Of a stretch of 64,000 nucleotides of DNA, positions 11,296 to 20,672 are shown in pieces. The notes beneath the pieces were generated by a model, which saw only the letters and a program-made list of their open reading frames with translations, ran no database searches and was not told the origin of the DNA. Within the stretch, counting starts at the first letter, position 1, and every line of letters begins with the position of its first letter. Both the position numbers and the translations under genes were made by a program. Source of the DNA: Listeria monocytogenes (lineage in GTDB: Bacteria > Bacillota > Bacilli > Lactobacillales > Listeriaceae); the NCBI RefSeq assembly GCF_013282665.1, contig NZ_CP054041.1, positions 692,501 to 756,500 on the forward strand. The letters run 5' to 3'.

Positions 11296-12657
11296 ATGAA
11301 AGTAATTAAATTTGGCGGAAGCTCTTTAGCATCGGGGATCCAATTAAATAAGGTTTTCCAACTTGTAACGGAAGACCCTGATAGGAAAATCGTTGTTGTT
11401 TCTGCACCAGGTAAACGTTTCAAGGAAGATACAAAGGTGACCGATTTACTTATTGATTGTGCGGCAAAGGCACTTCTTGGGGAAGATACGAGCGAATTGT
11501 TTGAATCTGTCATTGCAAGATATGCGGGGATAGCGCTAGATACAGGGATGAGCGACGAAATTATCAATCAAATTCGCGCAGATTTACAAGCGACTATCTC
11601 TTCAGATAAAAGCGATCCTGATAAATTTTTAGATCGCATGAAAGCTAGTGGCGAAGATAATAACGCAAAATTAATTGCTGCTTACTTTAAATTTAAAGGC
11701 TTAAACGCTAATTATATTAATCCTAAAGATGCCGGTTTACTTGTGACAGATAAACATGCAAGCGCGCAAGTTTTACCAGAATCTTATGATCGTTTGTTTG
11801 CACTTCGAGAAAGAGAAGGCATTATTGTTTTCCCAGGATTTTTCGGTTATACGAAAGACGGCGAAATTAGCACCTTTTCTCGAAGTGGCTCTGATATTAC
11901 TGGAGCAATTGTGGCAAATGGCGCCCAAGCCGAGTTATACGAGAACTTTACGGATGTGGATGCAGTCTACGCAGTCAATCCCGCTATCGTGAAAAATCCG
12001 AAAAAAGTACTTGAGCTTACTTACCGAGAAATGCGTGAACTTTCATATGCTGGATTCTCTGTTTTTCACGATGAAGCGCTGATTCCGGCTTTTCATGCAG
12101 GTATTCCGGTGCATATTAAAAATACGAACAATCCTGATTCTTGTGGTACACGTGTTGTTCATGAACGCGAAAATAACAATGGTCCAGTCGTTGGAATTGC
12201 TAGCGATGACGGTTTTTGTAGCATTTATATTAGTAAATATTTAATGAACCGGGAAATCGGCTTCGGACGGAAAGTGTTGCAAATACTGGAAGATGCCGGG
12301 TTGAACTATGAACATATGCCTTCTGGGATTGATGATTTAACGATTATTATTCGCGAAAATCAGTTTGGCGAAGATACAGAGCGGACGATTATGTCTCGTT
12401 TGAAAGAAGAATTGAATGCGGACCAAGTGATTATGCAACATGGGATTTCACTGATTATGGTTGTTGGTGAGGCCATGCGCCATAATGTTGGAATAACGTC
12501 TCGTGCTTCGAAAGCTTTATCCGATGCGAAAGTAAATATTGAAATGATTAATCAAGGGTCTTCTGAGGTGAGTATTATGTTTGGCGTGAAAGAAGAGCAG
12601 GAAAACACCGCGGTTCGCGCACTATATAATGAATTTTTTTCAGAGATCTTAGTCTAA
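11296..12657 (+). CDS. aspartate kinase
   Basis: This 453-residue enzyme phosphorylates aspartate, the first step toward lysine, diaminopimelate, threonine and methionine. The kinase domain starts KVIKFGGSS and has the SRSGSDITGA and FTDVDAVYAVNP blocks. Two C-terminal ACT domains (from about 300) contain MVVGEAMRHNVGI and INQGSSEVSI, implying feedback control. Length and motifs match the monofunctional Bacillus YclM/ThrD type. The ATG at 11296 follows CAGGAG at 8 nt; an in-frame GTG upstream overlaps that site. It is a single-gene unit with its own terminator. Confidence 0.95.
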   Translation: MKVIKFGGSSLASGIQLNKVFQLVTEDPDRKIVVVSAPGKRFKEDTKVTDLLIDCAAKALLGEDTSELFESVIARYAGIALDTGMSDEIINQIRADLQATISSDKSDPDKFLDRMKASGEDNNAKLIAAYFKFKGLNANYINPKDAGLLVTDKHASAQVLPESYDRLFALREREGIIVFPGFFGYTKDGEISTFSRSGSDITGAIVANGAQAELYENFTDVDAVYAVNPAIVKNPKKVLELTYREMRELSYAGFSVFHDEALIPAFHAGIPVHIKNTNNPDSCGTRVVHERENNNGPVVGIASDDGFCSIYISKYLMNREIGFGRKVLQILEDAGLNYEHMPSGIDDLTIIIRENQFGEDTERTIMSRLKEELNADQVIMQHGISLIMVVGEAMRHNVGITSRASKALSDAKVNIEMINQGSSEVSIMFGVKEEQENTAVRALYNEFFSEILV

Positions 12658-12658
12658 A

Positions 12659-12702
12659 AAAACAAGTTTTTCATCCTTATCGATGAGAAACTTGTTTTAT
12701 TT
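12659..12702. terminator. bidirectional terminator after aspartokinase
   Basis: The AACAAGTTTTTCATC/GATGAGAAACTTGTT stem (12661-12695) is followed by TTTA on the plus strand and by a T tract on the minus strand. It touches the stop codon of the convergent gene. Confidence 0.8.
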
Positions 12703-13092
12703 ATGAGCTTCCTTTAATTGATAGTTTTTTGCTATTACATCAATAATGTAATCATACGTACTAATCCGGTAATGCTTGAAAGCTTGGATGTTATAGTCAC
12801 TTCTTATTTTCACTCGCTCGTTTATTAAATCTGACTGCTCGATTATTTCGAAATTGCTTTGGCTGGTTAACCAACTAGAACTCCATTTACTTTTTTCGTA
12901 GGTATCAAGTTCGGTTGATGAATAGAAAATAAGTCCGTTAAAAACTATTTTTTGGAGCGTGCTTTCATCTTCAAAATCAATTTCGACGGTTATTATAAGT
13001 TGGTTGGTGTTTTGGTGTAAGCTTTCAAGCCATGTTTTGTCTCTGCCGTATATTAGTTGGTTGTTGATTTTTATTGGACGCGATGTTTCCAC
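12697..13092 (-). CDS. hypothetical protein, 131 residues
   Basis: I do not recognise this soluble, mixed alpha/beta protein. It is rich in aromatic residues, has no signal peptide or membrane helix, and has a central EKSKWSSSWLTSQSNFEI segment. The GTG start has AGGAG about 11 nt upstream, slightly long but the only good site. It lies between aspartokinase (convergent) and cyclophilin (same strand), with a hairpin separating it from the latter. Its AT-rich codon use and isolated, unannotatable nature fit a lineage-specific gene. Confidence 0.75.
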   Translation of the reverse strand: METSRPIKINNQLIYGRDKTWLESLHQNTNQLIITVEIDFEDESTLQKIVFNGLIFYSSTELDTYEKSKWSSSWLTSQSNFEIIEQSDLINERVKIRSDYNIQAFKHYRISTYDYIIDVIAKNYQLKEAHK

Positions 13093-13138
13093 AGATTTCT
13101 CAACTCCTGTCTGAAATTACTATTAAAAGTTCACTCGA

Positions 13139-13170
13139 AAAGAGCACTTTCTATGAAAGTGCTCTTCATT
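13139..13170 (-). terminator. terminator of the cyclophilin gene
   Basis: A perfect 12-bp stem AAGAGCACTTTC/GAAAGTGCTCTT (13139-13150, 13155-13166) is followed on the minus strand by TTTTC. Confidence 0.75.
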
Positions 13171-13172
13171 CA

Positions 13173-13757
13173 TTATTTAATATTAATCTTCTCAATCACA
13201 ACATCATTCACTGGTTTGTCTTGCATGCCAGTTGGTAGGTTGGCGATTTCGTCTACTACGTCCATGCCTTCGATTACGTGACCGAAAACTGTGTGGCGAC
13301 CGTCTAACCATGGTGTTCCGCCTTGTTTGTAAGCTTCAATAATTTCTACTGGGAAGCCAGCTTGTTCCATTTGGCCAAGCATGTCAGCAGGCATATCTGG
13401 TTTTTGAACGATGAAGAATTGGCTGCCGTTTGTGTTTGGACCAGCATTTGCCATGGATAAAGCTCCGCGTAGGTTGAAAGCTTCTGTAGAGAATTCATCT
13501 TCAAAAGATTCGCCCCAAATGCTTTCACCACCAGTACCGCGGCCGTCTGGGTCGCCACCTTGGATCATGAATTCAGGGATAACACGGTGGAAAATAAGGC
13601 CATCATAGTAGCCGTTTTTGGAATGTGTTACAAAGTTTTCTACTGTTTTTGGTGCAATTTCAGGGAACAATTTGATGCGGATAGTTCCGCGGTTAGTAAT
13701 CATTTCTGCTTCAATTTCGTTAGGTGCCACTTCTTTTGATAATTGTGGGTATGTCAT
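13173..13757 (-). CDS. cyclophilin-type peptidyl-prolyl isomerase
   Basis: The 194-residue cytoplasmic protein catalyses cis-trans isomerisation of prolyl bonds. The catalytic cyclophilin core is complete: [15 protein letters not shown] with R58, [15 protein letters not shown], and [18 protein letters not shown]. There is no signal peptide or lipobox, so it is the cytosolic PpiB type, slightly longer than usual because of extra N-terminal residues and an insertion near [15 protein letters not shown]. The ATG follows AGAAGGAG. Confidence 0.95.
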   Translation of the reverse strand: MTYPQLSKEVAPNEIEAEMITNRGTIRIKLFPEIAPKTVENFVTHSKNGYYDGLIFHRVIPEFMIQGGDPDGRGTGGESIWGESFEDEFSTEAFNLRGALSMANAGPNTNGSQFFIVQKPDMPADMLGQMEQAGFPVEIIEAYKQGGTPWLDGRHTVFGHVIEGMDVVDEIANLPTGMQDKPVNDVVIEKINIK

Positions 13758-13796
13758 ATTGTAAAAACTCCTTCTTTTGTTTTAATTTATTGTTTA

Positions 13797-13892
13797 CTAA
13801 CGTAGCCAAATAATAAGCAAATTAACAACGACAGCAATCAGATACAGTACTAGTATAACAGCTGAAACCCAAATGACAATTTTTTTAACCAA
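13797..13892 (-). CDS. predicted 31-residue membrane microprotein
   Basis: A TTG codon at 13892 preceded by GAAGGA at 9-10 nt opens a 31-codon frame ending at TAG. The product starts MVKKIVIW, runs as a hydrophobic helix of about 24 residues (IVIWVSAVILVLYLIAVVVN and beyond) and ends WLR. Positive residues at both ends and an uninterrupted hydrophobic core look like a real single-pass peptide, not random sequence. It sits between cyclophilin and the divergent MFS gene. Function is unknown; the low-complexity composition means homology alone would be weak evidence. Confidence 0.5.
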   Translation of the reverse strand: MVKKIVIWVSAVILVLYLIAVVVNLLIIWLR

Positions 13893-13937
13893 AAATGCAC
13901 ATCCTTCACTTTATTTTTCATTCGCTATCTTTTATTC

Positions 13938-13943
13938 TATAAT
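13938..13943 (+). promoter_or_regulatory. -10 element of the MFS transporter gene
   Basis: TATAAT sits 45 bp upstream of the ATG. The -35 is poor (TTTTCA at about 17 bp). Confidence 0.45.
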
Positions 13944-13988
13944 GAAAAGGACAGTTTTAACAATAATACGAATAGAGATGATTCTTTT

Positions 13989-15200
13989 ATGACAACTCGA
14001 ACACGGAATTTGTACATCTTAATGCTGGCAAACCTGTTGATGTCAGCCAGTATGACAATGATTATGCCTTTTTTATCTCTTTACATTGAAACATTTGGTG
14101 ATTACAGCAATGCGTATGTTCAAAGATGGGCCGGCTATATTTTTGGCGTAACTTTTTTAATTGCCTTTATTTTCTCGCCGATTTGGGGACGTATTGGTGA
14201 TAAGCACGGTTATAAAGGGATTTTGATTCTGACTTCAGTTGGTTTATCGATTTGTATTTTTCTGATGGGATTTGCGCATTCTGTCACTTACTTACTCATT
14301 TTACGGATTTTTATGGGCGTTGTGACTGGCTTTATTGGCGTTAGTAATGCCTTTATTGCACGGCAAACTCCTCGTAATGAAGCTGGGAAAATTCTCGGTA
14401 CATTGCAACTCGGAGGTGTGACTGGGATGCTGTTTGGTCCCCTGATTGGTGGGGCGATGGCGGATTTATTTGGATTTAAAGATACCTTTACGATTACTGG
14501 GATTGCGATGATGATTGCGGCTTTGATTGTCGCTTTTGGTGTAAAGGAAATCCGTACAGAAGAACAAAAAGAAGCTGCCAAAGTGGTTTATTCTCGACGT
14601 GCAGTTTTAAAACAAATTTTTACGCTACGGGTTCTTTTCACAGTGATGGTTATTACAGCACTTATCCAAATTGCGAACTTTAGTGTTCAACCATTGCTTG
14701 CGCTTTATGTAGGAGACATGACGCAATCAGACAATATTGCTTTCTTGTCAGGGTTGGCGTTTTCTGCGACGGGATTCGGGAACTTGGTGATGACGCGAAA
14801 ATGGGGACAGCTTGGTGACAAATATGGATATGAGAAAATACTGAATATCTTGTTGATTATGGCGGCTGTTTTTGTTATTCCACAGGCATTCGCGACAAAT
14901 CTTTGGGTGTTTATCTTCTTCCGCTTTTTATTTGGAATCGCAATCGGTGGCATGGTGCCATGTACAACAGCTTACATTCGGCTTGCGGCGCCTGGGGTGA
15001 TGCAAGGCGAAATGCTTGGCTATAACCAAAGTGCTCGCTTTTTAGGAAATGTTATCGGGCCAATCCTGGGTGGGACGCTCGCTGGTTTCACAGGAATTCC
15101 AAGTGTATTCTTATTTATGAGTTTTATGTTCCTCGTAGCATTTTTCATTTTACTTTATGCCCTTCATTCCGACCGAAAACGTCATGTGAACGTGGATTAA
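13989..15200 (+). CDS. MFS drug/solute efflux transporter, 12 TM
   Basis: The 403-residue protein has the major facilitator layout of two six-helix halves with a cytoplasmic loop at about 190-215 (VKEIRTEEQKEAAKVVYSRR). Loop 2-3 carries motif A, GRIGDKHGYKGIL, repeated more weakly in the second half (GQLGDKYGYEKIL). A proline/glycine-rich helix 5 (GVTGMLFGPLIGGAMADL) resembles motif C of drug/H+ antiporters. The substrate cannot be told. The ATG has only a weak AGAGATGA site. It is a single-gene unit with a strong terminator. Confidence 0.9.
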   Translation: MTTRTRNLYILMLANLLMSASMTMIMPFLSLYIETFGDYSNAYVQRWAGYIFGVTFLIAFIFSPIWGRIGDKHGYKGILILTSVGLSICIFLMGFAHSVTYLLILRIFMGVVTGFIGVSNAFIARQTPRNEAGKILGTLQLGGVTGMLFGPLIGGAMADLFGFKDTFTITGIAMMIAALIVAFGVKEIRTEEQKEAAKVVYSRRAVLKQIFTLRVLFTVMVITALIQIANFSVQPLLALYVGDMTQSDNIAFLSGLAFSATGFGNLVMTRKWGQLGDKYGYEKILNILLIMAAVFVIPQAFATNLWVFIFFRFLFGIAIGGMVPCTTAYIRLAAPGVMQGEMLGYNQSARFLGNVIGPILGGTLAGFTGIPSVFLFMSFMFLVAFFILLYALHSDRKRHVNVD

Positions 15201-15206
15201 TTTTGG

Positions 15207-15240
15207 CAAACCTAAGTTTTTTCTTAGGTTTGTTTTTTTA
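15207..15240 (+). terminator. terminator of the MFS gene
   Basis: The CAAACCTAAG/CTTAGGTTTG stem is followed by TTTTTTT. Confidence 0.9.
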
Positions 15241-15544
15241 TTCTTCCTATTTAATTGTTTTTTAAATTTCGGTAAATTGATTTATAAAGTTAAGTTTCCT
15301 GCCTTTTTTTCAGATAAAAAAGTATGTTATAATAAAAAATATAAAAAGTACGGCGTTTATTTGGGTACTTCGTGAATAGTAAGGTTGTTGAAATTTGATG
15401 AGTTAGCACGGTTTTCTAAAATTTTAGTTATAACTATGTTTCATTAAATGTAAGTACTTGCTTAAAAAATAATGATTTCCTGTTTTTATTTTCACATTAT
15501 CAGGATGAGTTTCCGTATAAAAATTCTTCGAGGAGGAGCCGATT
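15241..15544 (+). promoter_or_regulatory. mrp operon promoter and ~200-nt leader
   Basis: The extended -10 TGTTATAAT (15325-15333) predicts a transcript starting near 15340, leaving about 200 nt of leader before the TTG of mrpA. Small inverted repeats are visible: AAGTAC near 15346 with GTACTT near 15365, and TAAAATTTTA near 15417. I could not match the leader to a riboswitch class that I can recognise by eye, and no terminator-like hairpin with a T tract precedes mrpA. No coding frame is visible in it. Confidence 0.5.
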
Positions 15545-17953
15545 TTGTCATTTCTTCATCTAGCAATTGTTCTGCCATTTATTGTGGCAATGCTAATTCC
15601 ACTTTTTTACCGGTGGACCAAACAAGTTCATACTGGTTGGTTAGTACTTCCCATTCCAGTGATTTTATTTATGTACTTCTTAACATTTATTCCCAAAACG
15701 ATGGACGGGGCAACGATTGTTTCCATGCCTTGGATTCCGCGACTTGGGATTAATTTTACAGTAGTGGTAGATGGGCTTAGTTTGCTATTTGCTCTACTTA
15801 TTACTGGGATTGGTTCACTCGTTACCTTTTACTCTATTTATTATTTAGGGAAAAAGAAAGAACGACTTAGCAATTTCTATACATTTTTATTTATTTTTAT
15901 GACGGCAATGCTTGGGGTTGTCTTGAGTGATAACTTGATTGTCTTGTATCTTTTCTGGGAACTTACTTCCATTAGCTCGTTCTTATTGATTGGATATTGG
16001 TATCATCGTGAGCGCTCACGGTACGGGGCTCGCAAATCTATGATGATTACAGTCTTCGGCGGACTGATGATGCTTGGCGGATTTATTTTGCTTCATATTA
16101 TGAGCGATTCTTTTTCCATTCGGGAGATTATTAGTAATGCGGATGTAATTAGTAATAATAGTTTATTCATTCCCGCGATGATTCTTGTCTTACTCGGGGC
16201 ATTTACAAAATCTGCGCAAGTTCCATTCCATATTTGGTTGCCGGATGCGATGGAAGCACCTACTCCGGTCAGTGCCTATCTTCACTCAGCTACGATGGTA
16301 AAAGCTGGGATATATATTGTCGCTCGGTTCACACCACTATTCGCGAGTTCAGGTGTCTGGTTCTGGACAGTTTCACTCGTTGGGATTACGACCCTTTTCT
16401 GGGGTTCACTTAATGCCACGAAGAAAAATGATTTAAAGGCTATTTTGGCTTATTCGACGATAAGTCAGCTTGGCCTCATTATGGCGCTTCTTGGTGTCGG
16501 TGCTGCTTCCCTTCACTTTGATACGCTTAGTGATGATATTTATGTGATGGCGATTGTCGCAGCTGTGTTCCATCTATTTAATCACGCGACGTTTAAAGGT
16601 AGCTTGTTTATGATGGTTGGGATTGTCGATCATGAAACTGGCACACGGGATATTAGACGGCTTGGTGGTTTAATGCGAATTATGCCTATTACAGCGACGA
16701 TTGCATTTATCGGAACGTTCGCAATGGCTGGGATTCCACCGTTTAATGGTTTTTTAAGTAAAGAAATGTTTTTTGAAAGCATGATAAATATCACACATTT
16801 GCAATTGTTTGATGCAAGTACTTGGGGCGTTCTGCTCCCTGTTGTAGCTTGGGTTGCCAGCGTGTTTACGTTTGTATATAGTATGATTATTTTCTTTAAA
16901 ACATTTACTGGAAAAGTGAAACCGTACTTACTTCCGAAAAAACCGCATGAAGCACCATTCGGACTACTTTTACCACCGATTATTTTATCAATATTTGTGG
17001 TTGGAATTGGTCTCTTCCCTAATTTAATTGCGGAGCCGATTTTGGAACCTGCTGTAAGAGCAATTGTTCCTGGGCTTGCTACGGATTTCTCCATTCACAT
17101 TAGTTTGTGGCATGGCTTTACACCTGCTCTGTTAATGACGTTCGGTGTTGTTGCGGTGGGGATTGTCTTGTTTCTTACACATAAATACTGGAAACCTTGG
17201 ATTACGACTAAGGTTCCAAAAGCACTTCGAATTGGGAAAACGTATGATAATGGGATGTATTATTTAGAACAAGGCTCGTATCGTATGACGATGTTTATTA
17301 TGACTGGTTGGCTTCGGACTTACTTGAATTACATGTTATCGGCTTTTATTTTAATGATGGCTTCGGTCATGATTTTCACACAAGCACTTGATTTCAATTT
17401 CTCAAGTATGACGAAAGTAACCGTTGTTGATTTTGTTTTAGCAGCAGTTATTTTAGTGACGTTGGTTGGGATTGTGTTTTCCAAGTCGCGGATTACTTCG
17501 ATTATTTTACTTGGAGCAATGGGATACACGATTAGTATTTTCTTTGTTATCTCTAGAGCACCCGACCTTGCTTTAACACAGCTTATTATTGAAACTATTT
17601 CCGTTGTGCTTTATCTACTTGTATTTTATCATCTTCCTCATTTTAGTAATATTGAGGAAAAGCCGAAATGGTTATCAATGAAGACATTTTTGAGTATCGG
17701 GGTTGGTGTGATTATCACCCTTGTCTCTCTTTCAGCGTATAATACAACATTTTATGATTCGATTTCGAAATACTATGTGGACAATGCATATGTGGAAGCG
17801 GCGGGACGAAACATTGTTAATGTTATTTTAGTTGATTTCCGTGGCTTTGATACGATGTTTGAAACAGCAGTACTTTCGATTGCGGCAATAGGTATATACG
17901 CGATGATTAAATTACGTCTGACGAAACGAGGTGAGAATGATGAAAACGAATGA
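15545..17953 (+). CDS. mrpA: Na+/H+ antiporter subunit MrpA
   Basis: This 802-residue, roughly 20-helix membrane protein is the largest subunit of the Mrp antiporter, which exchanges cytoplasmic Na+ (or K+) for H+ and supports alkaline and salt tolerance. The N-terminal part is homologous to complex I NuoL/ND5 (SATMVKAGIYIVAR and FNHATFKGSLFM blocks with proton-path lysines). The C-terminal 200 residues carry the MrpA-specific and MrpB-like region. The TTG start follows AGGAGGAG. It is the first of seven co-directional genes and overlaps mrpB. Confidence 0.96.
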   Translation: MSFLHLAIVLPFIVAMLIPLFYRWTKQVHTGWLVLPIPVILFMYFLTFIPKTMDGATIVSMPWIPRLGINFTVVVDGLSLLFALLITGIGSLVTFYSIYYLGKKKERLSNFYTFLFIFMTAMLGVVLSDNLIVLYLFWELTSISSFLLIGYWYHRERSRYGARKSMMITVFGGLMMLGGFILLHIMSDSFSIREIISNADVISNNSLFIPAMILVLLGAFTKSAQVPFHIWLPDAMEAPTPVSAYLHSATMVKAGIYIVARFTPLFASSGVWFWTVSLVGITTLFWGSLNATKKNDLKAILAYSTISQLGLIMALLGVGAASLHFDTLSDDIYVMAIVAAVFHLFNHATFKGSLFMMVGIVDHETGTRDIRRLGGLMRIMPITATIAFIGTFAMAGIPPFNGFLSKEMFFESMINITHLQLFDASTWGVLLPVVAWVASVFTFVYSMIIFFKTFTGKVKPYLLPKKPHEAPFGLLLPPIILSIFVVGIGLFPNLIAEPILEPAVRAIVPGLATDFSIHISLWHGFTPALLMTFGVVAVGIVLFLTHKYWKPWITTKVPKALRIGKTYDNGMYYLEQGSYRMTMFIMTGWLRTYLNYMLSAFILMMASVMIFTQALDFNFSSMTKVTVVDFVLAAVILVTLVGIVFSKSRITSIILLGAMGYTISIFFVISRAPDLALTQLIIETISVVLYLLVFYHLPHFSNIEEKPKWLSMKTFLSIGVGVIITLVSLSAYNTTFYDSISKYYVDNAYVEAAGRNIVNVILVDFRGFDTMFETAVLSIAAIGIYAMIKLRLTKRGENDENE

Positions 17954-18362
17954 CGTTCTACTGAGAAATGTAACGAAAGTAGTAGCTTTCATTATTTTCT
18001 TATTCTCACTCCATTTATTCTTTGCAGGACATTATAATCCTGGTGGCGGGTTTGTAGCTGGACTTACAACAGCTGGCGCAATTACATTAACGCTACTTGC
18101 TTATGATACAAAAACAGTTGCTAGTATGCTTAATATCAATACGATTATGCTTACTGGTGTTGGGCTTGTATTTGCCCTTGGTACTGGGATGATTGGGATT
18201 TTTACAGGAGATCCTTTCTTAACGCATAAATTTGGTCATGTTGATTTGCCCATTTTAGGAGATACTGCTTTGCACACGGCGACTTTGTTTGACCTTGGGG
18301 TTTACTTAGTTGTTGTTGGTGTAACACTTACGATAATTCAAACGATTGGGGAGAGTGACTGA
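17937..18362 (+). CDS. mrpB: Na+/H+ antiporter subunit MrpB
   Basis: About 141 residues and four membrane helices form the MnhB domain, with the family hallmark GHYNPGGGFVAGL. It is required for the assembled Mrp complex. Candidate starts are the ATGs at 17937 and 17940, both after GAGGTGAGA, and a GTG at 17931 that overlaps the ribosome site. The frame overlaps the 3' end of mrpA, and its stop overlaps the start of mrpC (TGATG). Confidence 0.95.
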   Translation: MMKTNDVLLRNVTKVVAFIIFLFSLHLFFAGHYNPGGGFVAGLTTAGAITLTLLAYDTKTVASMLNINTIMLTGVGLVFALGTGMIGIFTGDPFLTHKFGHVDLPILGDTALHTATLFDLGVYLVVVGVTLTIIQTIGESD

Positions 18363-18709
18363 TGGAACTATTGATGTCTATATTAATCGGCTTGATTTTT
18401 GCAGCTGCTGTCTACTTAATTCTCTCTAAAAGTTTGCTACGGATTATTATTGGAACGGCTGTCCTAAGCCACGGTGTCAATTTGCTTGTACTTACAATGG
18501 GTGGGCTGAAAAAAGGTCGTGTACCAATTCTTGGTACACCAGGAGCGGGAGCCTATAATGACCCCCTTCCACAAGCACTTATTTTGACTGCGATTGTTAT
18601 AAGCTTTGGTGTAACTGCCTTTTTCCTTGTTCTTGCTTATAGAGCGTATCAGGAGCTTGATAGCGAGAGTGTATCCAAGACGAGAGGACATGAAGCCGAT
18701 GATGAATAA
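18362..18709 (+). CDS. mrpC: Na+/H+ antiporter subunit MrpC
   Basis: This 115-residue, three-helix protein is homologous to NuoK/ND4L. The conserved glutamate region of NuoK is replaced by the Mrp pattern HGVNLLVLTMGG, and PLPQALILTAIVISFG is typical of MrpC. It is coupled to mrpB by a 1-base overlap. Confidence 0.95.
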   Translation: MELLMSILIGLIFAAAVYLILSKSLLRIIIGTAVLSHGVNLLVLTMGGLKKGRVPILGTPGAGAYNDPLPQALILTAIVISFGVTAFFLVLAYRAYQELDSESVSKTRGHEADDE

Positions 18710-20186
18710 TATAATTTTAATGCCGATTTTGATACCTTTCCTTGGAGCAATTACGTTAATGCTGCTTCCAAAAAAAGTAATCATTCAACGGGTATTCGCC
18801 CTTATTTTTAGTGGTATTTTGGTTGTAGCAACACTTGGACTTGTATTTTATATTCGAGAAAATGGGATTACAACTGTAAATATTGGTAACTGGACTGCTC
18901 CTTTTGGGATTACGATGGTTGGCGATATGCTTGCTGTCTTGCTTACGGCAACGACGAGTATTGTTTTATTCTGCGTGATTCTTTATTCTTTTTATACGAT
19001 TGGGAAACCACGGGAGAAATTTCTTTATTATCCAGCGATTCTCTTTATGATTGTTGGGGTTAATGGTTCGTTTTTAACTGGTGATATTTTTAATATGTTT
19101 GTGTTCTTTGAAGTTATGCTGATGGCGTCTTATGTACTGCTTGTCATTGGTGGGACACAGATTCAGCTCAAAGCGACGATTAAATACTTGCTGATTAATG
19201 TGGTCGGTTCCGGATTTTTCGTTGTAGCAATTGCGCTACTTTATTCGATGATTGGAACGCTCAACATGGCAGATATTTCGCAAAAAATTACGGACTTAAA
19301 TGGTGCGAATACAGGAATGATTAGCGTTGTCGCGGTTCTGTTCTTGTTTGTATTCGGACTGAAAGCAGGACTATTCCCGCTTTACTTCTGGCTACCAGGA
19401 TCTTACTTTGCTCCACCAATTCCGGTGCTTGCTTTGTTTGGTGGACTTCTGACAAAAGTTGGGGTTTATGCAATTATCCGGACATACACACTATTTTTCA
19501 GTTCGTTAACAGATTTTGTTGTTCCGCTACTCGGAATTCTCGCGATTGTGACGATTGTTCTTGGGGTTATTGGTGCAATTAGTTACTATGATATGAAAAC
19601 GATTGTGATTTATAATATTATGATTGCGATTGGTGTTATTCTGTTTAGCGTTTCGATTATGACACGCGAATCAATGACTGGTGCTGTCTTTTACTTGATT
19701 CACGATATGATTATTAAAGCCGCGCTGTTCCTTATTGTCGGGATTGTGATGGCGATTACTGGTTATTCTAGTGTAAAAAAATTCAGTGGGTTGATGAGCG
19801 TGAAGCCTTCGCTCGGTTGGATTTTCTTCATTGCTACTCTTGGCCTTGCAGGAATTCCACCTCTTAGTGGCTTCATCGGAAAATTATTGATTGTGGAAGG
19901 TGCTTTCTCTGCTGGTCAAATAGTCGGCGGAATCATCATTTTACTATCCAGCTTATTCGTCCTTATGTCTTTAATCAAAGTCTTTACAAAAGGCTTCTGG
20001 GGCGAGAAAAAAGGCGTATTCAATTTACAAATCCCATATAAAAAAATGCTTGTGCCGGTAGTTATTCTACTTGCGATTTCGATTGGTTATGGTGTGTTTA
20101 GTAATGCAATTTATCCGTTTATTGAACAGGCGGTTGACCCTCTTGTTGACCCTTCTGTTTATATCCATGCGGTGATAAAGGAGTGA
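18702..20186 (+). CDS. mrpD: Na+/H+ antiporter subunit MrpD
   Basis: The protein of about 494 residues is a NuoM/N-like antiporter subunit with 14 or so membrane helices. It contains FFEVMLMASY (with the key glutamate), the KAGLFPLYFWLPGSYFAPP proton-channel block and LAGIPPLSGFIGK. The start is placed at the ATG giving MNNIILMPILIPFLG, matching the Bacillus MrpD N-terminus; ATG codons at 18699 and 18690 are alternatives, with AGAGGA overlapping the latter. It overlaps the end of mrpC by 8 bp. Confidence 0.94.
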   Translation: MNNIILMPILIPFLGAITLMLLPKKVIIQRVFALIFSGILVVATLGLVFYIRENGITTVNIGNWTAPFGITMVGDMLAVLLTATTSIVLFCVILYSFYTIGKPREKFLYYPAILFMIVGVNGSFLTGDIFNMFVFFEVMLMASYVLLVIGGTQIQLKATIKYLLINVVGSGFFVVAIALLYSMIGTLNMADISQKITDLNGANTGMISVVAVLFLFVFGLKAGLFPLYFWLPGSYFAPPIPVLALFGGLLTKVGVYAIIRTYTLFFSSLTDFVVPLLGILAIVTIVLGVIGAISYYDMKTIVIYNIMIAIGVILFSVSIMTRESMTGAVFYLIHDMIIKAALFLIVGIVMAITGYSSVKKFSGLMSVKPSLGWIFFIATLGLAGIPPLSGFIGKLLIVEGAFSAGQIVGGIIILLSSLFVLMSLIKVFTKGFWGEKKGVFNLQIPYKKMLVPVVILLAISIGYGVFSNAIYPFIEQAVDPLVDPSVYIHAVIKE

Positions 20187-20192
20187 TAAAAG

Positions 20193-20672
20193 ATGGCTTT
20201 TCAACTTATTCTTAATATAATACTTGCTTGTTTGTGGATGTTTCTGGAGTCATCATTTAGTTTTGCAACATTTATCATTGGCTTTATCATCGGGATTTTC
20301 TTGCTATTCTTTATGCGACGTTTCCTTGGATCAAGATTTTACCTTTTCCGGTTATTCGCCCTTATCAAACTGGTTTTCCGCTTTTTACATGATTTAATTG
20401 TTTCTACAGTTCATGTAAGTCGGATTGTTTTAAAGAAAGATATGAACATTCGACCAGGGATTTTCAGATATGATACGACGCTTGAGACAGACTGGGAAGT
20501 AACGATGCTCGCACTACTGATTACGTTAACACCTGGGACACTTTCAATTGATATTTCGGATGATTATAAAGCAATCTATGTCCACTCACTTCACGTCCCT
20601 AATATTGAAGAAGAAATTGCAACGATTCGTAAGTCTTATGAAGGCGCGATTATGGAGGTGTTCCACGGATGA
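20193..20672 (+). CDS. mrpE: Na+/H+ antiporter subunit MrpE
   Basis: The 159-residue MNHE-family subunit has two or three N-terminal hydrophobic helices and a cytoplasmic C-terminal domain with the conserved TLTPGTLSIDIS motif. The ATG follows AAGGAGTGATAAAAG. Its stop overlaps the mrpF start (GGATGA). Confidence 0.95.
   Translation: MAFQLILNIILACLWMFLESSFSFATFIIGFIIGIFLLFFMRRFLGSRFYLFRLFALIKLVFRFLHDLIVSTVHVSRIVLKKDMNIRPGIFRYDTTLETDWEVTMLALLITLTPGTLSIDISDDYKAIYVHSLHVPNIEEEIATIRKSYEGAIMEVFHG

Noticed and set aside
11133..11567. Minus-strand frame of 144 codons overlapping the aspartokinase start
   Set aside because: It overlaps a well-supported gene and two promoters, has no ribosome site and no recognisable domain.
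15340..15544. Known riboswitch in the mrp leader
   Set aside because: No signature of SAM, yybP-ykoY, ydaO, Na+ or other classes could be seen by eye; left as unknown.
16630..17094. 154-codon antisense frame inside mrpA
   Set aside because: It is opposite a conserved transporter and has no ribosome site.
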